Positions 1 to 10,771 are shown, numbered from the stretch's first letter. The stretch is DNA of 64,000 nucleotides from Chlorobium sp. (GCA_005843835.1 SZXZ01000011.1:1-64000); one strand, 5' to 3'. Translations and numbers: made by a program. The notes: generated from the letters alone by a model not told the origin.

Positions 1-169
1 TGCAATGATACGAACAAAAAACAGGTTTAAACTTATTAATATCCATGTTTGCGTACCTAACCATCGGCATCAGTATCGTATATCAGAAATCAGTACAGCT
101 TTGATCTTAATAGTGTTACGTAACTGTTAATTTATTAAAAAAAAACACAAAGGCGCAACTATTACATAA

Positions 170-191
170 ATCCCCGTAGTGCTACGGGGAT
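170..191. other. perfect 10-bp inverted repeat (atccccgtag-tg-ctacggggat), possible terminator hairpin of the leftward gene
   Basis: read directly; lies just 3' of the minus-strand ORF; no strong U-tract. Confidence 0.5.
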
Positions 192-253
192 GATAGAAAA
201 AAATTAAGTAAAGTGAGAGGTGGCGAGTAATCTGCTTTTGGTTGTGACAGCTG

Positions 254-1456
254 TTAAATCACACCAAGCTCCCTGCCGATGGAAGTGAATTCGTCAATAA
301 CTTTATCGAGATGTTCACGCTTATGGGTTGCCATAAAACTTGTTCGTAGAGCTTCATGGCCAGGCATAACGCCTGGGCGTATGAAAGCGTTTACGTAAAC
401 ACCAGCATCGAAAAGTTTTTTCCAGAAAAGAAGGGTTTTCATCTGATCCTTAATCAGTACGGTAACGATAGCCGTACGTGAAGGCATAAGAGTAAACCCG
501 ACGTTGAGTAGTCCCTGACGAACGTAATCGGTATTTGAAATCAACTGATCCATAAGTTGAGGCTCATGGCGTATAATTTCGAGTGTCGTCAATACTGCCG
601 CTACGCTTGCCGGTGTGGGCGAAGCACTGAAAATAAGCGAAGAGGCGTTATGCTTGATATAATTAATTACGCTCCGGTCGCCGACAACGTAACCTCCAAG
701 AGATCCGAAAGTTTTTGAGAAGGTCCCCATAATAAGGTCAACGTCGTTGACAAGGTTAAACTCCGAAGGCGTTCCCCTTCCGTTTTTACCGATGACACCG
801 ACAGCATGAGCATCGTCAATAAGAATGCGTGCGTCATATTTTTTTGCCAGCGCAACAAGGCTTGGAAGGTCCACAATTTCACCTGAAACAGAGAAGACCC
901 CATCCGAAACAATCAATCGACCTGATGTGCCCGGAAGACTTTGAAGCACTCGCTCAAGGTCTTCCATGTTGTTATGGTTATAGCGTACCAGGTTTGCCCC
1001 GGCACCTTGGGCCATTATAGATGCAGCAACAAGGCTGGCATGGTTGTCGCGGTCAGAAACAATGTATTCACCGCGTTGTACAAGAGTCGGTATAATGCCT
1101 TGTCCTGTCTGGTAGCCTGTACTGAAGAGCAGGCAGCGTTCCTTTTCAAAGAAATCTGCAAGCTTCTCTTCCAGTTCAACATGAAGATTGACCGTCCCCG
1201 TCATGTAACGTGAACCGCTACAACTGGTGCCGTATTTTTTGATAGCCTGTATTGAAGCCTCTTTTACCCTTGGATCGGCTGTAAGGCCGAGATAGTTATT
1301 AGATCCGGCCATGACAAGTTTCCTTCCGCCAAATGTAACAACCGGTCCTTCGTTTTCGTCTATAGGGTGAAAAAAGGGATATATGCCCTGTGCCTTTACT
1401 TCGTCGGCAAGGGTAAAATCAATGCATTTTTTAAATAAGTCTTTGGTTTTATCCAC
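254..1456 (-). CDS. PLP-dependent alpha-oxoamine synthase (serine palmitoyltransferase / 8-amino-7-oxononanoate synthase-like)
   Basis: 400 aa [21 protein letters not shown] and [13 protein letters not shown] (PLP Lys) motifs typical of the AOS family. Confidence 0.9.
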   Translation of the reverse strand: MDKTKDLFKKCIDFTLADEVKAQGIYPFFHPIDENEGPVVTFGGRKLVMAGSNNYLGLTADPRVKEASIQAIKKYGTSCSGSRYMTGTVNLHVELEEKLADFFEKERCLLFSTGYQTGQGIIPTLVQRGEYIVSDRDNHASLVAASIMAQGAGANLVRYNHNNMEDLERVLQSLPGTSGRLIVSDGVFSVSGEIVDLPSLVALAKKYDARILIDDAHAVGVIGKNGRGTPSEFNLVNDVDLIMGTFSKTFGSLGGYVVGDRSVINYIKHNASSLIFSASPTPASVAAVLTTLEIIRHEPQLMDQLISNTDYVRQGLLNVGFTLMPSRTAIVTVLIKDQMKTLLFWKKLFDAGVYVNAFIRPGVMPGHEALRTSFMATHKREHLDKVIDEFTSIGRELGVI

Positions 1457-1711
1457 AGTAACGCAAATTTACTTCAGCTGTAAGAAAAAAAGCTGGAATT
1501 TCTTGTTTTTACGATCGATTACTTAATGTTTATTTTTATTGATGACTGGGTATTTAGCGAGCGGGATTTACCCACGAACCGAAATGTATTAAAATTTTTA
1601 TTTTTTTTGTTGAAACACGGTGTGGTTTTTTTCCTGTACGGAAAGCTTGATGGTCAAATAAGCCTCTTGAAAATCTCAATCAAGGGGTAAAAAAAGGAAA
1701 TTAATAAGATT

Positions 1712-2704
1712 ATGGGCGAAACAATACTAGTGACCGGTTCCACAGGATTTATTGGCGCAAGGACATTAATGTATCTCGCTGACGAAGGTGCAAAGGTCAG
1801 GATTTTTCTTCGGCCGGAGAGCCTCTCAGGAGCGCTGCCCGAAGGGGTTGAGGTTGTTCGAGGCAGTTTCAGCGATTCAGATGCTCTTGCAAAAGCGGTA
1901 AAGGGCGTTGACAGAATCATACACCTTGCAGGGTTGACGAAAGCAGTTGATGAGGCGGGCTATGATGCCGGGAATGTGATGCCGGTTCGGAATCTGCTCA
2001 ATGTAATCAGGGAGCATAATCCAGCACTCAAAAGGTTTTTATTCGTCTCGTCACTTACGGCGGCAGGACCGGCATCAGAGGGTATATACGGGGTCAAAGA
2101 GTCTGATTCTTCTTATCCCGTAAGTGCATACGGTCGCAGCAAGTTAAGAGCTGAAGCCCTCTGTATGGAAAGCGCAGCTGAGATTCCTGTAACGATAGTA
2201 CGTCCTCCCGCAGTCTATGGACCGGGAGACAGGGACATACTTCAGGTTTTTCAGATGCTTGCAAAAGGGGTGTTGGTGACAGCCGGAAGTTCTGAGAGAC
2301 AACGCTTCAGTATGATTTATGTTGACGATCTTGTCAGCGGTGTAATGATGGCTCTTCGCTCAGACCGGACAGCGGGTCGACTCTATTATATTACATCTCT
2401 CCAGTCATGCTCATGGGATGAAGTTATTGCAGCGGCACAACCGGTGCTTGGGTTTAAAAGACTGCACAGGCTGCCGTTACCTAAGCCTTTTGTATTTCTT
2501 GTTGGATTGGTTATTGGTGCTGCAGGTTCATTATCAGGAAAACCGGTCCTTATCAATCGCGACAAGGCAAATGAACTCGTGCAGGATTATTGGGTATGTT
2601 CTCCTCGGCAGGCAGAACTCGATTTTGGGTTTACAGCCGGAACGTCTCTCCCTGAAGGGGTATCAAAAACTATTTCCTGGTATAGAAGCCAAGGGTGGTT
2701 ATGA
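1712..2704 (+). CDS. NAD-dependent epimerase/dehydratase (SDR)
   Basis: N-terminal GSTGFIGARTL Rossmann motif, YGRSKLRAE (YxxxK). Confidence 0.9.
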   Translation: MGETILVTGSTGFIGARTLMYLADEGAKVRIFLRPESLSGALPEGVEVVRGSFSDSDALAKAVKGVDRIIHLAGLTKAVDEAGYDAGNVMPVRNLLNVIREHNPALKRFLFVSSLTAAGPASEGIYGVKESDSSYPVSAYGRSKLRAEALCMESAAEIPVTIVRPPAVYGPGDRDILQVFQMLAKGVLVTAGSSERQRFSMIYVDDLVSGVMMALRSDRTAGRLYYITSLQSCSWDEVIAAAQPVLGFKRLHRLPLPKPFVFLVGLVIGAAGSLSGKPVLINRDKANELVQDYWVCSPRQAELDFGFTAGTSLPEGVSKTISWYRSQGWL

Positions 2705-2733
2705 ATAGCGGCAAGTGTTGCATGGTATTGTTT

Positions 2734-3774
2734 TCAGCCAAGCAGTTTCTGCATAAGTTTCAGGAGCAGATACTTTTCATCACTGTAAGGTATCAGCCCT
2801 TTCATTGAGGCATCAGTTTCCCTTAAAGCTGCAATAGCATTTTCTGCATCCTGCAATGAAAACGATCTGGTGTAGCTGAGATAGTTTTTAACGAAATACT
2901 CTTGTTTTCCGTACATGCCGAGAATGTTGGCAATCTCTGATTGAGGAAGCTGTCGGACGTTGGGTAGAGAAAGTTTCCAGAGCCGGAAATAAAAGGTAGT
3001 AAGAAACCGGACAATATTAGCCAGCCCTTCCTTCTGCCCTTCCTGATCCATAATCATAAGTGATATCCCGCTGCAGAGTCTCAAATTTCTATCAGCAAGG
3101 GCTTTTTCAAGTTCAAAAACATTGTAGGTTTTCGAAATGCCAACACAATCAAAGACATCATGCGCCGTTATGCGTTTTTCAGCGCCTCGGGCGGAGGCAT
3201 ACATGATTATTTTTTCGATCTCGTGGCATATTTCCCGGGCTGATGGCTGAATATACGTTGTAAACGCCTTGAGTGCATCCGGGTCAAATTCCCATCCGGA
3301 TGCTTTTGCCCTGTTAAAGGCGAAAAGGTCCGGTGCTTTGATAATAGGAAAATCGTGACGGTATTTTTTCAGCGTACTGAAAGGAGGTTTTTCAATATCC
3401 TTTTTATCGATTTGATCAGCATCAAACACTAGGACGGTAAATTCAGCTGGATTTGAAAAATACCGGATGAACTTTTCCTCATGCTGTTTCTGGAGCTCTT
3501 TTGTAGCAGGCTTTTTGATTTTTTCAAACTGCCTTACAATAATGAGCTGCTTTGCCGTAAACATTGGGTACTCGGAGGCCTTTGAAACCAGCTCTCCAAG
3601 GGTAAGGTCAGGGCCATAAAAAATATGGGTGTTGCATGCAGCATCGTTTTCCGAAGGGAAAATAGCTGTCCTGACCATACCCGCCAACTCCTCTTTAAGG
3701 TAGCTTTCCGGACCGTATAAGAAATAAACCGGTAAAATAGTACCAGCCAGAATGTTTTTTTTTAGTGCATCCAT
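2734..3774 (-). CDS. holA: DNA polymerase III subunit delta
   Basis: N-terminal [15 protein letters not shown] and HolA-like overall organisation. Confidence 0.85.
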   Translation of the reverse strand: MDALKKNILAGTILPVYFLYGPESYLKEELAGMVRTAIFPSENDAACNTHIFYGPDLTLGELVSKASEYPMFTAKQLIIVRQFEKIKKPATKELQKQHEEKFIRYFSNPAEFTVLVFDADQIDKKDIEKPPFSTLKKYRHDFPIIKAPDLFAFNRAKASGWEFDPDALKAFTTYIQPSAREICHEIEKIIMYASARGAEKRITAHDVFDCVGISKTYNVFELEKALADRNLRLCSGISLMIMDQEGQKEGLANIVRFLTTFYFRLWKLSLPNVRQLPQSEIANILGMYGKQEYFVKNYLSYTRSFSLQDAENAIAALRETDASMKGLIPYSDEKYLLLKLMQKLLG

Positions 3775-3822
3775 CAGCTAGGGGGGGTGCGAAGGAGTAC
3801 ACCCGGTAAATATTAAGAGAGT

Positions 3823-4281
3823 TTAAAAAGGCAGATCATCTTTTTCATTTTCAAGGTGCGGCCCCGATGATGGAGCTGGATATGAAGGTGCACTGTTTTG
3901 CTGACGTTCGCTGTTTTGTGGAGGGCCTTCATTATATCCACCCGGTCCAGATGGTTTTCCATCCAGCATCTGCATTTCACTCATCACGATTTCCGTGGTA
4001 TACTGCTTGACTCCTTCTTTCTCCCAACTCCGGGTCTGCAACCGTCCCTCAAGATATACTTGCGAGCCTTTGTGCAGATACTCTTTGCATATTTCTGCCA
4101 ACCGTCCCCATGCAACTACTCTATGCCATTCTGTTTTTTCCTGGAACTCTCCCTGCTGGTTTTTATACTTTTCACTGGTTGCAACCGTGAAGTTCGATAC
4201 AGAAGTCGATCCAACCTGACGGCTTTCCGGTTCACCACCAAGTCTGCCGAGAAGTATTACCTTATTAACGCCTTTTGCCAT
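3823..4281 (-). CDS. ssb: single-stranded DNA-binding protein
   Basis: [19 protein letters not shown]..., OB-fold, acidic C-terminal tail DDLPF. Confidence 0.95.
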   Translation of the reverse strand: MAKGVNKVILLGRLGGEPESRQVGSTSVSNFTVATSEKYKNQQGEFQEKTEWHRVVAWGRLAEICKEYLHKGSQVYLEGRLQTRSWEKEGVKQYTTEIVMSEMQMLDGKPSGPGGYNEGPPQNSERQQNSAPSYPAPSSGPHLENEKDDLPF

Positions 4282-4373
4282 TTCTGTTACTCTTTCATTA
4301 TTCGTTGAGAAAAAAATCGAAAGTACCTTTTAACATGTATACAGAAGATATATCTCCGCTGCCGAAACTACAA

Positions 4374-5183
4374 CTAAATTACAAGAAGTTGCGCATCAAT
4401 GACCGGCCCTTCCTTGCATAGCAGTATGGTACGATTACCTCCATCAGGGTCATTTATTTCAACACTGCATCCGTAACATATACCAATACCGCAACCCATA
4501 ACCGATTCAAGTGAGAGATCGCACACCAGCTTTTTAGACCTGCTGTAGCCTGCAAGTGCTTTCAGCATTGGATTTGGTCCGCATGCAAACAGTTTGATCG
4601 GTCCTTCCTGTTCAATATCGGGCAATTCGTTGTTGAGAAGATCCAGCACAGTACCCCTGAACCCAAAAGAGCCATCATCTGTCGCAAACCTGCAATTGTC
4701 AAGATTATATCCCAGAAGGTCGTCTTTTGTTCGACCGCCAATCAGGTTAATCACCTTTATACCATTTGCAGCAAGTGATTTTGATAAAAAGAGCATCGGT
4801 GCGGTGCCTATACCCCCCGAAAGCAGAACAGCAGTTTTAAAATGCGGGTCTGTTATGTTAAAAGAGTTTCCCAGAGGTCCAAGCACCATAACTGTTGAAC
4901 CTTCATCGTAATTGGCAAAAATAGCAGTACCACATCCTATGGATTTAACCATGATGTCAATAAGATTTCCATTCACATTGTGAATCGAAAAAGGTCTTCT
5001 TAGCAAGGGTTGTGTGGATGTATTGACCTTAATATTAACAAAGTTCCCTGGTTTTGCCGTTGCGGCAATTGACGGGCAGTTCAGGGTTATGATATTGACA
5101 TCGCTGATAATGGATTGAGTCCGGACCACAGTTGCCCTGACATCAATAATAGTTTTTGTTTGGAGCATAACGGGGCTCTTCAA
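4374..5183 (-). CDS. pyrK: dihydroorotate dehydrogenase electron transfer subunit
   Basis: FNR-like domain plus C-terminal CGIGICYGC 2Fe-2S motif. Confidence 0.85.
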   Translation of the reverse strand: MKSPVMLQTKTIIDVRATVVRTQSIISDVNIITLNCPSIAATAKPGNFVNIKVNTSTQPLLRRPFSIHNVNGNLIDIMVKSIGCGTAIFANYDEGSTVMVLGPLGNSFNITDPHFKTAVLLSGGIGTAPMLFLSKSLAANGIKVINLIGGRTKDDLLGYNLDNCRFATDDGSFGFRGTVLDLLNNELPDIEQEGPIKLFACGPNPMLKALAGYSRSKKLVCDLSLESVMGCGIGICYGCSVEINDPDGGNRTILLCKEGPVIDAQLLVI

Positions 5184-5473
5184 AGAAAGTGAAGTTATAA
5201 ATTATAGTAATTAATTAAGCGAGTGGCGCGTTCATTTGCAAACCATTTTCCAGCCATTCCTGTATGATGCATAAACAACAACCCGCCAATGTATTCATGT
5301 GCTTGTTGAGGATATGCCGAAACCGGTAAAAAATTTTTAATTAAAAAGAGGGCATAAAATTTTTAACATTGATCGAAGTGTGTATGTTAGATCTTTTGTA
5401 GTATCAGCTCAGAGTTATATCTTAAACTTTTCTGATTTTTTCCGCTCTATACATAAAATCCAATGTTTGGTTC

Positions 5474-6700
5474 ATGCGTATTTTAACGTTCACAGGTAAA
5501 GGCGGGGTAGGCAAGACCAGTGTTTCAGCAGCTACAGCTGTTAGGTTATCACAGATTGGTTATCGTACTCTTGTCCTCTCAACTGATCCCGCTCACAGTC
5601 TCTCGGATTCATTTAACTTGTCTCTCGGTGCAGAACCAACAAAGATCAGGGAAAATCTTCATGCAATTGAGGTAAATCCTTATGTAGACCTTAAACAGAA
5701 TTGGCAGTCCGTACAGAAGTACTACACAAGAATTTTCATGGCTCAGGGTGTTTCAGGGGTAATGGCCGACGAAATGACCATTCTTCCGGGTATGGAAGAG
5801 CTTTTTTCTCTGCTGAGAATAAAACGCTATAAAGCCTCTGGACTTTACGATGTTCTGGTTCTCGATACAGCGCCGACCGGAGAAACATTGAGGCTTCTTT
5901 CGCTTCCTGATACCCTGGCATGGGGCATGAAAGCGGTGAAAAATGTCAATAAATATCTTATCAAGCCACTCAGCAAGCCTCTTTCCAGGATGTCTGATAA
6001 AATAGCGTTTTTTATTCCTCCTGCAGACGCTATTGAATCAGTCGACCAGGTTTTTGACGAGCTTGAAGACATCCGTGAAATTCTGACAGACAATAAAAAA
6101 TCCACGGTTCGGCTGGTTATGAATGCCGAAAAGATGTCGATCAAGGAGACCATGCGCGCATTGACCTACCTGAACCTCTACGGGTTCAAGGTGGATATGG
6201 TGCTTGTCAACAAATTGCTCGATACCAACGAGGACAGCGGGTATCTTGAGAATTGGAAAGCTATTCAGCAGAAGTATCTTGGTGAAATAGAAGAAGGCTT
6301 TTCTCCGCTTCCTGTCAAAAAGCTCAGGATGTACGAGCAGGAAATTGTTGGTCTCAAATCGCTTGAGATGTTTGCTAAAGATATGTATGGTGATACCGAT
6401 CCATCAGATATGATGTATGACGAACCACCGATCAAGTTTGTCCGCAACGGCAATGTCTATGAGGTTCAGTTGAAGCTGATGTTTGCCAACCCCGTTGATA
6501 TCGATGTCTGGGTGACCGGTGATGAGCTCTATGTACAAATCGGAAATCAGCGCAAAATTATCACCCTTCCAATCAGCCTGACAGGTCTTGAGCCTGGTGA
6601 TGCGGTCTTTAAGGATAAATGGCTTCATATACCTTTTGACCTTGACCGTCACGATCACACCCAGCTGCACAAAGAGCAAAAGGCCTATGATAGAGGATGA
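5474..6700 (+). CDS. ArsA/Get3-family ATPase with C-terminal HSP20/alpha-crystallin-like domain
   Basis: [11 protein letters not shown] deviant Walker A, STDPAHSLSDSF switch I; C-terminal beta-rich domain; no cysteines in the ORF. Confidence 0.9.
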   Translation: MRILTFTGKGGVGKTSVSAATAVRLSQIGYRTLVLSTDPAHSLSDSFNLSLGAEPTKIRENLHAIEVNPYVDLKQNWQSVQKYYTRIFMAQGVSGVMADEMTILPGMEELFSLLRIKRYKASGLYDVLVLDTAPTGETLRLLSLPDTLAWGMKAVKNVNKYLIKPLSKPLSRMSDKIAFFIPPADAIESVDQVFDELEDIREILTDNKKSTVRLVMNAEKMSIKETMRALTYLNLYGFKVDMVLVNKLLDTNEDSGYLENWKAIQQKYLGEIEEGFSPLPVKKLRMYEQEIVGLKSLEMFAKDMYGDTDPSDMMYDEPPIKFVRNGNVYEVQLKLMFANPVDIDVWVTGDELYVQIGNQRKIITLPISLTGLEPGDAVFKDKWLHIPFDLDRHDHTQLHKEQKAYDRG

Positions 6701-6814
6701 TTTATCCTGTGGAAGAGTATTTGTTTAGATTGATTTTTATGTTTAAATTTTCGTCATATAATCTCGTTAGTTCATCATCATAACAGAGGCATTTTCAAGA
6801 AACGCCTCAATTCC

Positions 6815-7246
6815 ATGGAGAGCAATATGTCGGAATCGTATCAGAAACTTCGCAAGGATTTTAAAGAGCTGGATTTTACAGATCGCCTAACTTTTCTCGC
6901 TGAAAGCGTGCTTTTAACCGGACAGAGTGCTGTCGTCGGAAGTCTGAATATTGCCGGCAATATTTTTGATACAGTAACCGGTACAGTTGGAGCTGTTATT
7001 GATGCTTCAGGAATAGGAAATCTGCTTGGTAATACAGGCGGGGTAGTGGGTGAAACCATTGACCGTGTTGCAATTACCGTGAAAGACGCATCAAGAACAG
7101 CTAACGAGCTTTATGCAAGTGCTGTTGAAACAGTTGAAAATGCTACCGGAAATGCCGCAACAGCTGTTGGCGATGCAGGTGTATCAGCATCTGAAGTTGT
7201 AAAAAATTTTACCGGATCTTTTCAAAAAGGCCCGATAAGAAAATAG
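6815..7246 (+). CDS. csmC: chlorosome envelope protein C
   Basis: [27 protein letters not shown]..., Gly/Ala/Val-rich helices; directly upstream of csmA. Confidence 0.88.
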   Translation: MESNMSESYQKLRKDFKELDFTDRLTFLAESVLLTGQSAVVGSLNIAGNIFDTVTGTVGAVIDASGIGNLLGNTGGVVGETIDRVAITVKDASRTANELYASAVETVENATGNAATAVGDAGVSASEVVKNFTGSFQKGPIRK

Positions 7247-7402
7247 AAGAATTAGCTTCCTTGAGAGAAATTTGCTCTGTAAAGGGATGAAAATCTTTTT
7301 CTTGTGTTTTTTTGTTTATTACTGTAAATTAAAAACAGAATCCTGTTTTAAACATTCTGAATTCTGAAAGCTTTTCAATTAATTAAATTTCAAGGAGGAA
7401 TT

Positions 7403-7645
7403 ATGAGTGGTGGTGGCGTTTTTACCGATATCCTGGCAGCAGCAGGACGCATTTTTGAAGTGATGGTTGAGGGACATTGGGAAACTGTAGGTATGTTGTT
7501 TGATTCTTTAGGCAAAGGCACAATGAGAATCAATCGCAATGCTTATGGTAGCATGGGCGGAGGCACAAGCCTTCGCGGTTCTTCACCTGAAGCCACAGGC
7601 TATGCTGTTCCTTCAAAAGAAGTAGCATCAAAGTTTGCTAAGTAA
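7403..7645 (+). CDS. csmA: chlorosome baseplate bacteriochlorophyll a-binding protein precursor
   Basis: [51 protein letters not shown] matches CsmA; strong RBS aaggaggaatt. Confidence 0.97.
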   Translation: MSGGGVFTDILAAAGRIFEVMVEGHWETVGMLFDSLGKGTMRINRNAYGSMGGGTSLRGSSPEATGYAVPSKEVASKFAK

Positions 7646-7668
7646 TGTAATTCGGTATGTCCGTTTTC

Positions 7669-7706
7669 AGGCAGTGAAAAGTATTTGGTTTCACTGCCTT
7701 TTTTTA
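7669..7706 (+). terminator. Rho-independent terminator downstream of csmA
   Basis: aggcagtgaaa-loop-tttcactgcct followed by T-run. Confidence 0.88.
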
Positions 7707-7923
7707 TTGTCGTATTGTTGGCCCATCTCGCAACATAACCTGCCCTTGTTTCTTTAATCAGCAGATGCAGGCAGTTACTTCTTATCCTCTATTCTTTGCA
7801 GAAATTTTCTTTAACTGTTTAATGTTTACCGAATGCATATCGGTTCATTGAGTTATTTCTGTTTATTGTAAAAAATTTGATAAATTTCAGTTCAGGGCGC
7901 CAATAAGTATTAAGAGAGCAGGT

Positions 7924-9570
7924 ATGGTTAATTTATCGTTGTATATCTCAGGTCAGGCTGATCAGAATGATGTAACTGAGTTCTTTCAGAAAAGTCTCAT
8001 GAACCCCGGTGAAAATCCGATTGCTTTTTTTGAAGGGGTTTTTTATGAGTCACATCAGGAACGTGTCGGTAATATCGCGTTTCAGGATTATTTGATCTAT
8101 TCAGACAAGGCAGTTTACTTTTGGGCAAGGGGTTCGAGTAAAGATTATCTCGACAGATTTGATCTTGGCGCTGTTTCTGTGAACAGCAGGAACAAAAATC
8201 AAGATTTCGCGACTCTTAATTTTAAGGTGCGTCGCGACCAGAAAGATCCTGTGTATGTAATATTTGATATGGTTGAACTGCACGAAGCTGAGTTAATAAC
8301 CCGGCTTCACACAGTCATAGAATCAATTATTGAGGACGCCCTAGGGGTTAACTACAGCAAAGAATTGCCCGTCGAAGTCTCCAATGCAGTTCTTCGAGGA
8401 GCACGTGGTATATGTATTCCGCAGATTATTCCTCTTCGATTTGATACACCAGACATAGCCCAGCAAGAGAGCCACATTGGCTATGGCCAGGATCTGCTGG
8501 AGCAATACAAGGCAAATATCGGTTATTCCAGCCCCGAAATGCAGCAGCCATTCAATGGACAACCTGCAGGTGCGGCACAAGGCGGAGAGAAACACACAGG
8601 CGGGTTTTCTCCTGCTGATGCTTTAAAGGGTATTGAAAATATGCTTCCCAAGGATCCTGCTTCATTAAAAAGAGTAGCCGATTCTATCAAGGAGATGCTT
8701 GGTGATGCCCCGCTAAGGTTTCGTGATCAGGTTAAGAACGACCTGCAACATGTTCCTGGCATGCTTTCTGCGCTCAATGAGCTGTTAACCAATATAGCCG
8801 ATAATCCGCAGGCAGAGCGCTTTGTAATGAACATCGTTAAAACTGCCGTGCGCAATGACGGTATGATTGGATCTGTTGGCAAGCTTATTAAACTTTCTTC
8901 AAATTTTGGAAGCTCAGGAAGCGGCTCAGGAAGGCGATCGTCACAGCGAAATGCCAGTAAATCCGATACTTCAGGATCCAATGAAAATACGTCGAAAAGT
9001 CCAAGACGCGGTGTTGATGACGACGATGAAACTCCTGTAAGAAGAAGAAATATTCACATCAAAAGCGATGATGAAGCTACGCTGAATGAAGATTGTTTTG
9101 GTAATGATACAGCCTCAAACGAAAAACATGCTGTTTCATCGGCATCAATCCCAAATACAAAGACCGCTGATGACTTCGATGGTGATACTGTACCGCAACG
9201 AAAAAAGATTACGATCAAATCCCCTGACGAAGACGTTCTTCCTATTGTCAAAAACATGATGAGTACGGACGATTTTTCATCCGATGACCAATTTTCAGAT
9301 AAAGGGAATCAGGCTGATAGTGTTGAAAAAGTCGAAGAGATAACTCCTTCAAGAAAAAAAATTCGAATAATACCGGCTGAAGCTGAAGATGAAATTCATC
9401 CGGGAGAAAAGGTTTTTTCGGCACCTCAGTCAGAAAAGAGCTTTTCTGAAATAGATCCCATGCCACACCCTATGAATAATGCTGTTGATAACTCAACTGA
9501 AACCAAAACTGCGGATAACAGCAGATTGACTGGTGGTGAAAACGATAACGAAGGGCAAACACATCGGTAA
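7924..9570 (+). CDS. hypothetical protein: PH-like N-terminal domain, low-complexity C-terminus with three R-K-x-I-x-I repeats
   Basis: 548 aa ORF in the chlorosome cluster; repeats RRRNIHIKSDDE / QRKKITIKSPDED / SRKKIRIIPAEAEDE. Confidence 0.85.
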   Translation: MVNLSLYISGQADQNDVTEFFQKSLMNPGENPIAFFEGVFYESHQERVGNIAFQDYLIYSDKAVYFWARGSSKDYLDRFDLGAVSVNSRNKNQDFATLNFKVRRDQKDPVYVIFDMVELHEAELITRLHTVIESIIEDALGVNYSKELPVEVSNAVLRGARGICIPQIIPLRFDTPDIAQQESHIGYGQDLLEQYKANIGYSSPEMQQPFNGQPAGAAQGGEKHTGGFSPADALKGIENMLPKDPASLKRVADSIKEMLGDAPLRFRDQVKNDLQHVPGMLSALNELLTNIADNPQAERFVMNIVKTAVRNDGMIGSVGKLIKLSSNFGSSGSGSGRRSSQRNASKSDTSGSNENTSKSPRRGVDDDDETPVRRRNIHIKSDDEATLNEDCFGNDTASNEKHAVSSASIPNTKTADDFDGDTVPQRKKITIKSPDEDVLPIVKNMMSTDDFSSDDQFSDKGNQADSVEKVEEITPSRKKIRIIPAEAEDEIHPGEKVFSAPQSEKSFSEIDPMPHPMNNAVDNSTETKTADNSRLTGGENDNEGQTHR

Positions 9571-9616
9571 TTAGCGTCATTCAAAATCAAGTCCACTCAA
9601 TAGTTTTATTATCAAC

Positions 9617-10771
9617 ATGAGAATTATTCTTTACTTGGGTAAAGGAGGGGTAGGAAAAACTACCGTGTCAGCTGCCACAGCAACTGCAATAGCCCGACGA
9701 GGGCAGCGGGTTTTGATCATGAGTACCGATGTTGCTCATAGTCTTGCAGATGCTTTGGGTGTTGAACTCTCTTCTACGCCTGTAGAAGTCGATAAAAATC
9801 TCTTTGCCATGGAGGTTAACGTTCTTTCCGAAATCAGGGAGAACTGGAGCGAGCTTTACTCCTATTTCTCTTCTATTTTAATGCATGACGGGGCTAATGA
9901 AGTTGTCGCGGAAGAACTTGCGATTATGCCCGGTATGGAAGAAATGATTAGTCTGCGTTATATATGGAAAGCTGCAAAATCGGGTAATTATGATGTTGTT
10001 GTTGTTGATGCTGCTCCAACGGGAGAAACCATGCGCTTGCTGGGAATGCCCGAATCATATGGATGGTATGCCGATAAAATAGGAGGCTGGCACTCAAAAG
10101 CGATTGGCTTTGCAGCTCCTCTTTTGAGCAAGTTTATGCCGAAAAAAAATATCTTCAAGCTTATGCCTGAGGTCAATTCGCACATGAAAGAGCTTCATGC
10201 CATGCTTCAGGATAAATCAATTACGACCTTCAGGGTTGTACTGAATCCTGAAAATATGGTTATCAAGGAAGCTTTGCGGGTTCAAACCTACCTCAACCTG
10301 TTCGGTTATAAACTTGATGCCGCAGTAGTTAACAAAATTCTTCCTCAGAGTTCTACCGATAACTATTTACAGAGCCTTATAGATCTTCAGACCAAATATC
10401 TAAGAGTTATAGATAACTGCTTTTATCCGGTGCCTATTTTCAAGGCTAAACAGTCGATTGCTGAAATTATAAATACAGATCGGCTCTATGAATTAAGTCA
10501 GCAGATTTTTGGCACTCAGGATCCTGCCGCAGTGCTTTACAGCGATGAAAAGACCCAGTTGCTCGAGAAAATCAATGGTAAATATGTGCTGAGTCTTTAT
10601 CTGCCTAACGTTGAAGTGACAAAACTTAATGTAAATATCAAGGGTGATGAGCTTCTTGTGGATATCAACAACTTCCGTAAAAGCATAATTCTTCCCAATG
10701 TTCTTGTCGGCAGAAAAACTGAAGGAGCTGACTTTATAGAAGGCAACCTTAATATTACTTTTGCCAACTAA
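9617..10771 (+). CDS. second ArsA/Get3-family ATPase with C-terminal HSP20-like domain
   Basis: [35 protein letters not shown]; paralogue of 5474..6700. Confidence 0.9.
   Translation: MRIILYLGKGGVGKTTVSAATATAIARRGQRVLIMSTDVAHSLADALGVELSSTPVEVDKNLFAMEVNVLSEIRENWSELYSYFSSILMHDGANEVVAEELAIMPGMEEMISLRYIWKAAKSGNYDVVVVDAAPTGETMRLLGMPESYGWYADKIGGWHSKAIGFAAPLLSKFMPKKNIFKLMPEVNSHMKELHAMLQDKSITTFRVVLNPENMVIKEALRVQTYLNLFGYKLDAAVVNKILPQSSTDNYLQSLIDLQTKYLRVIDNCFYPVPIFKAKQSIAEIINTDRLYELSQQIFGTQDPAAVLYSDEKTQLLEKINGKYVLSLYLPNVEVTKLNVNIKGDELLVDINNFRKSIILPNVLVGRKTEGADFIEGNLNITFAN

Noticed and set aside
3898-4308. 136-aa ORF opposite ssb
   Set aside because: Fully overlaps ssb, which has an unambiguous protein signature.
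5474-10771. Arsenic-resistance (ars) operon interpretation of the ArsA genes
   Set aside because: No arsenite-binding cysteines, no arsB/arsC/arsR, single ATPase domain each, and embedded in the chlorosome locus.
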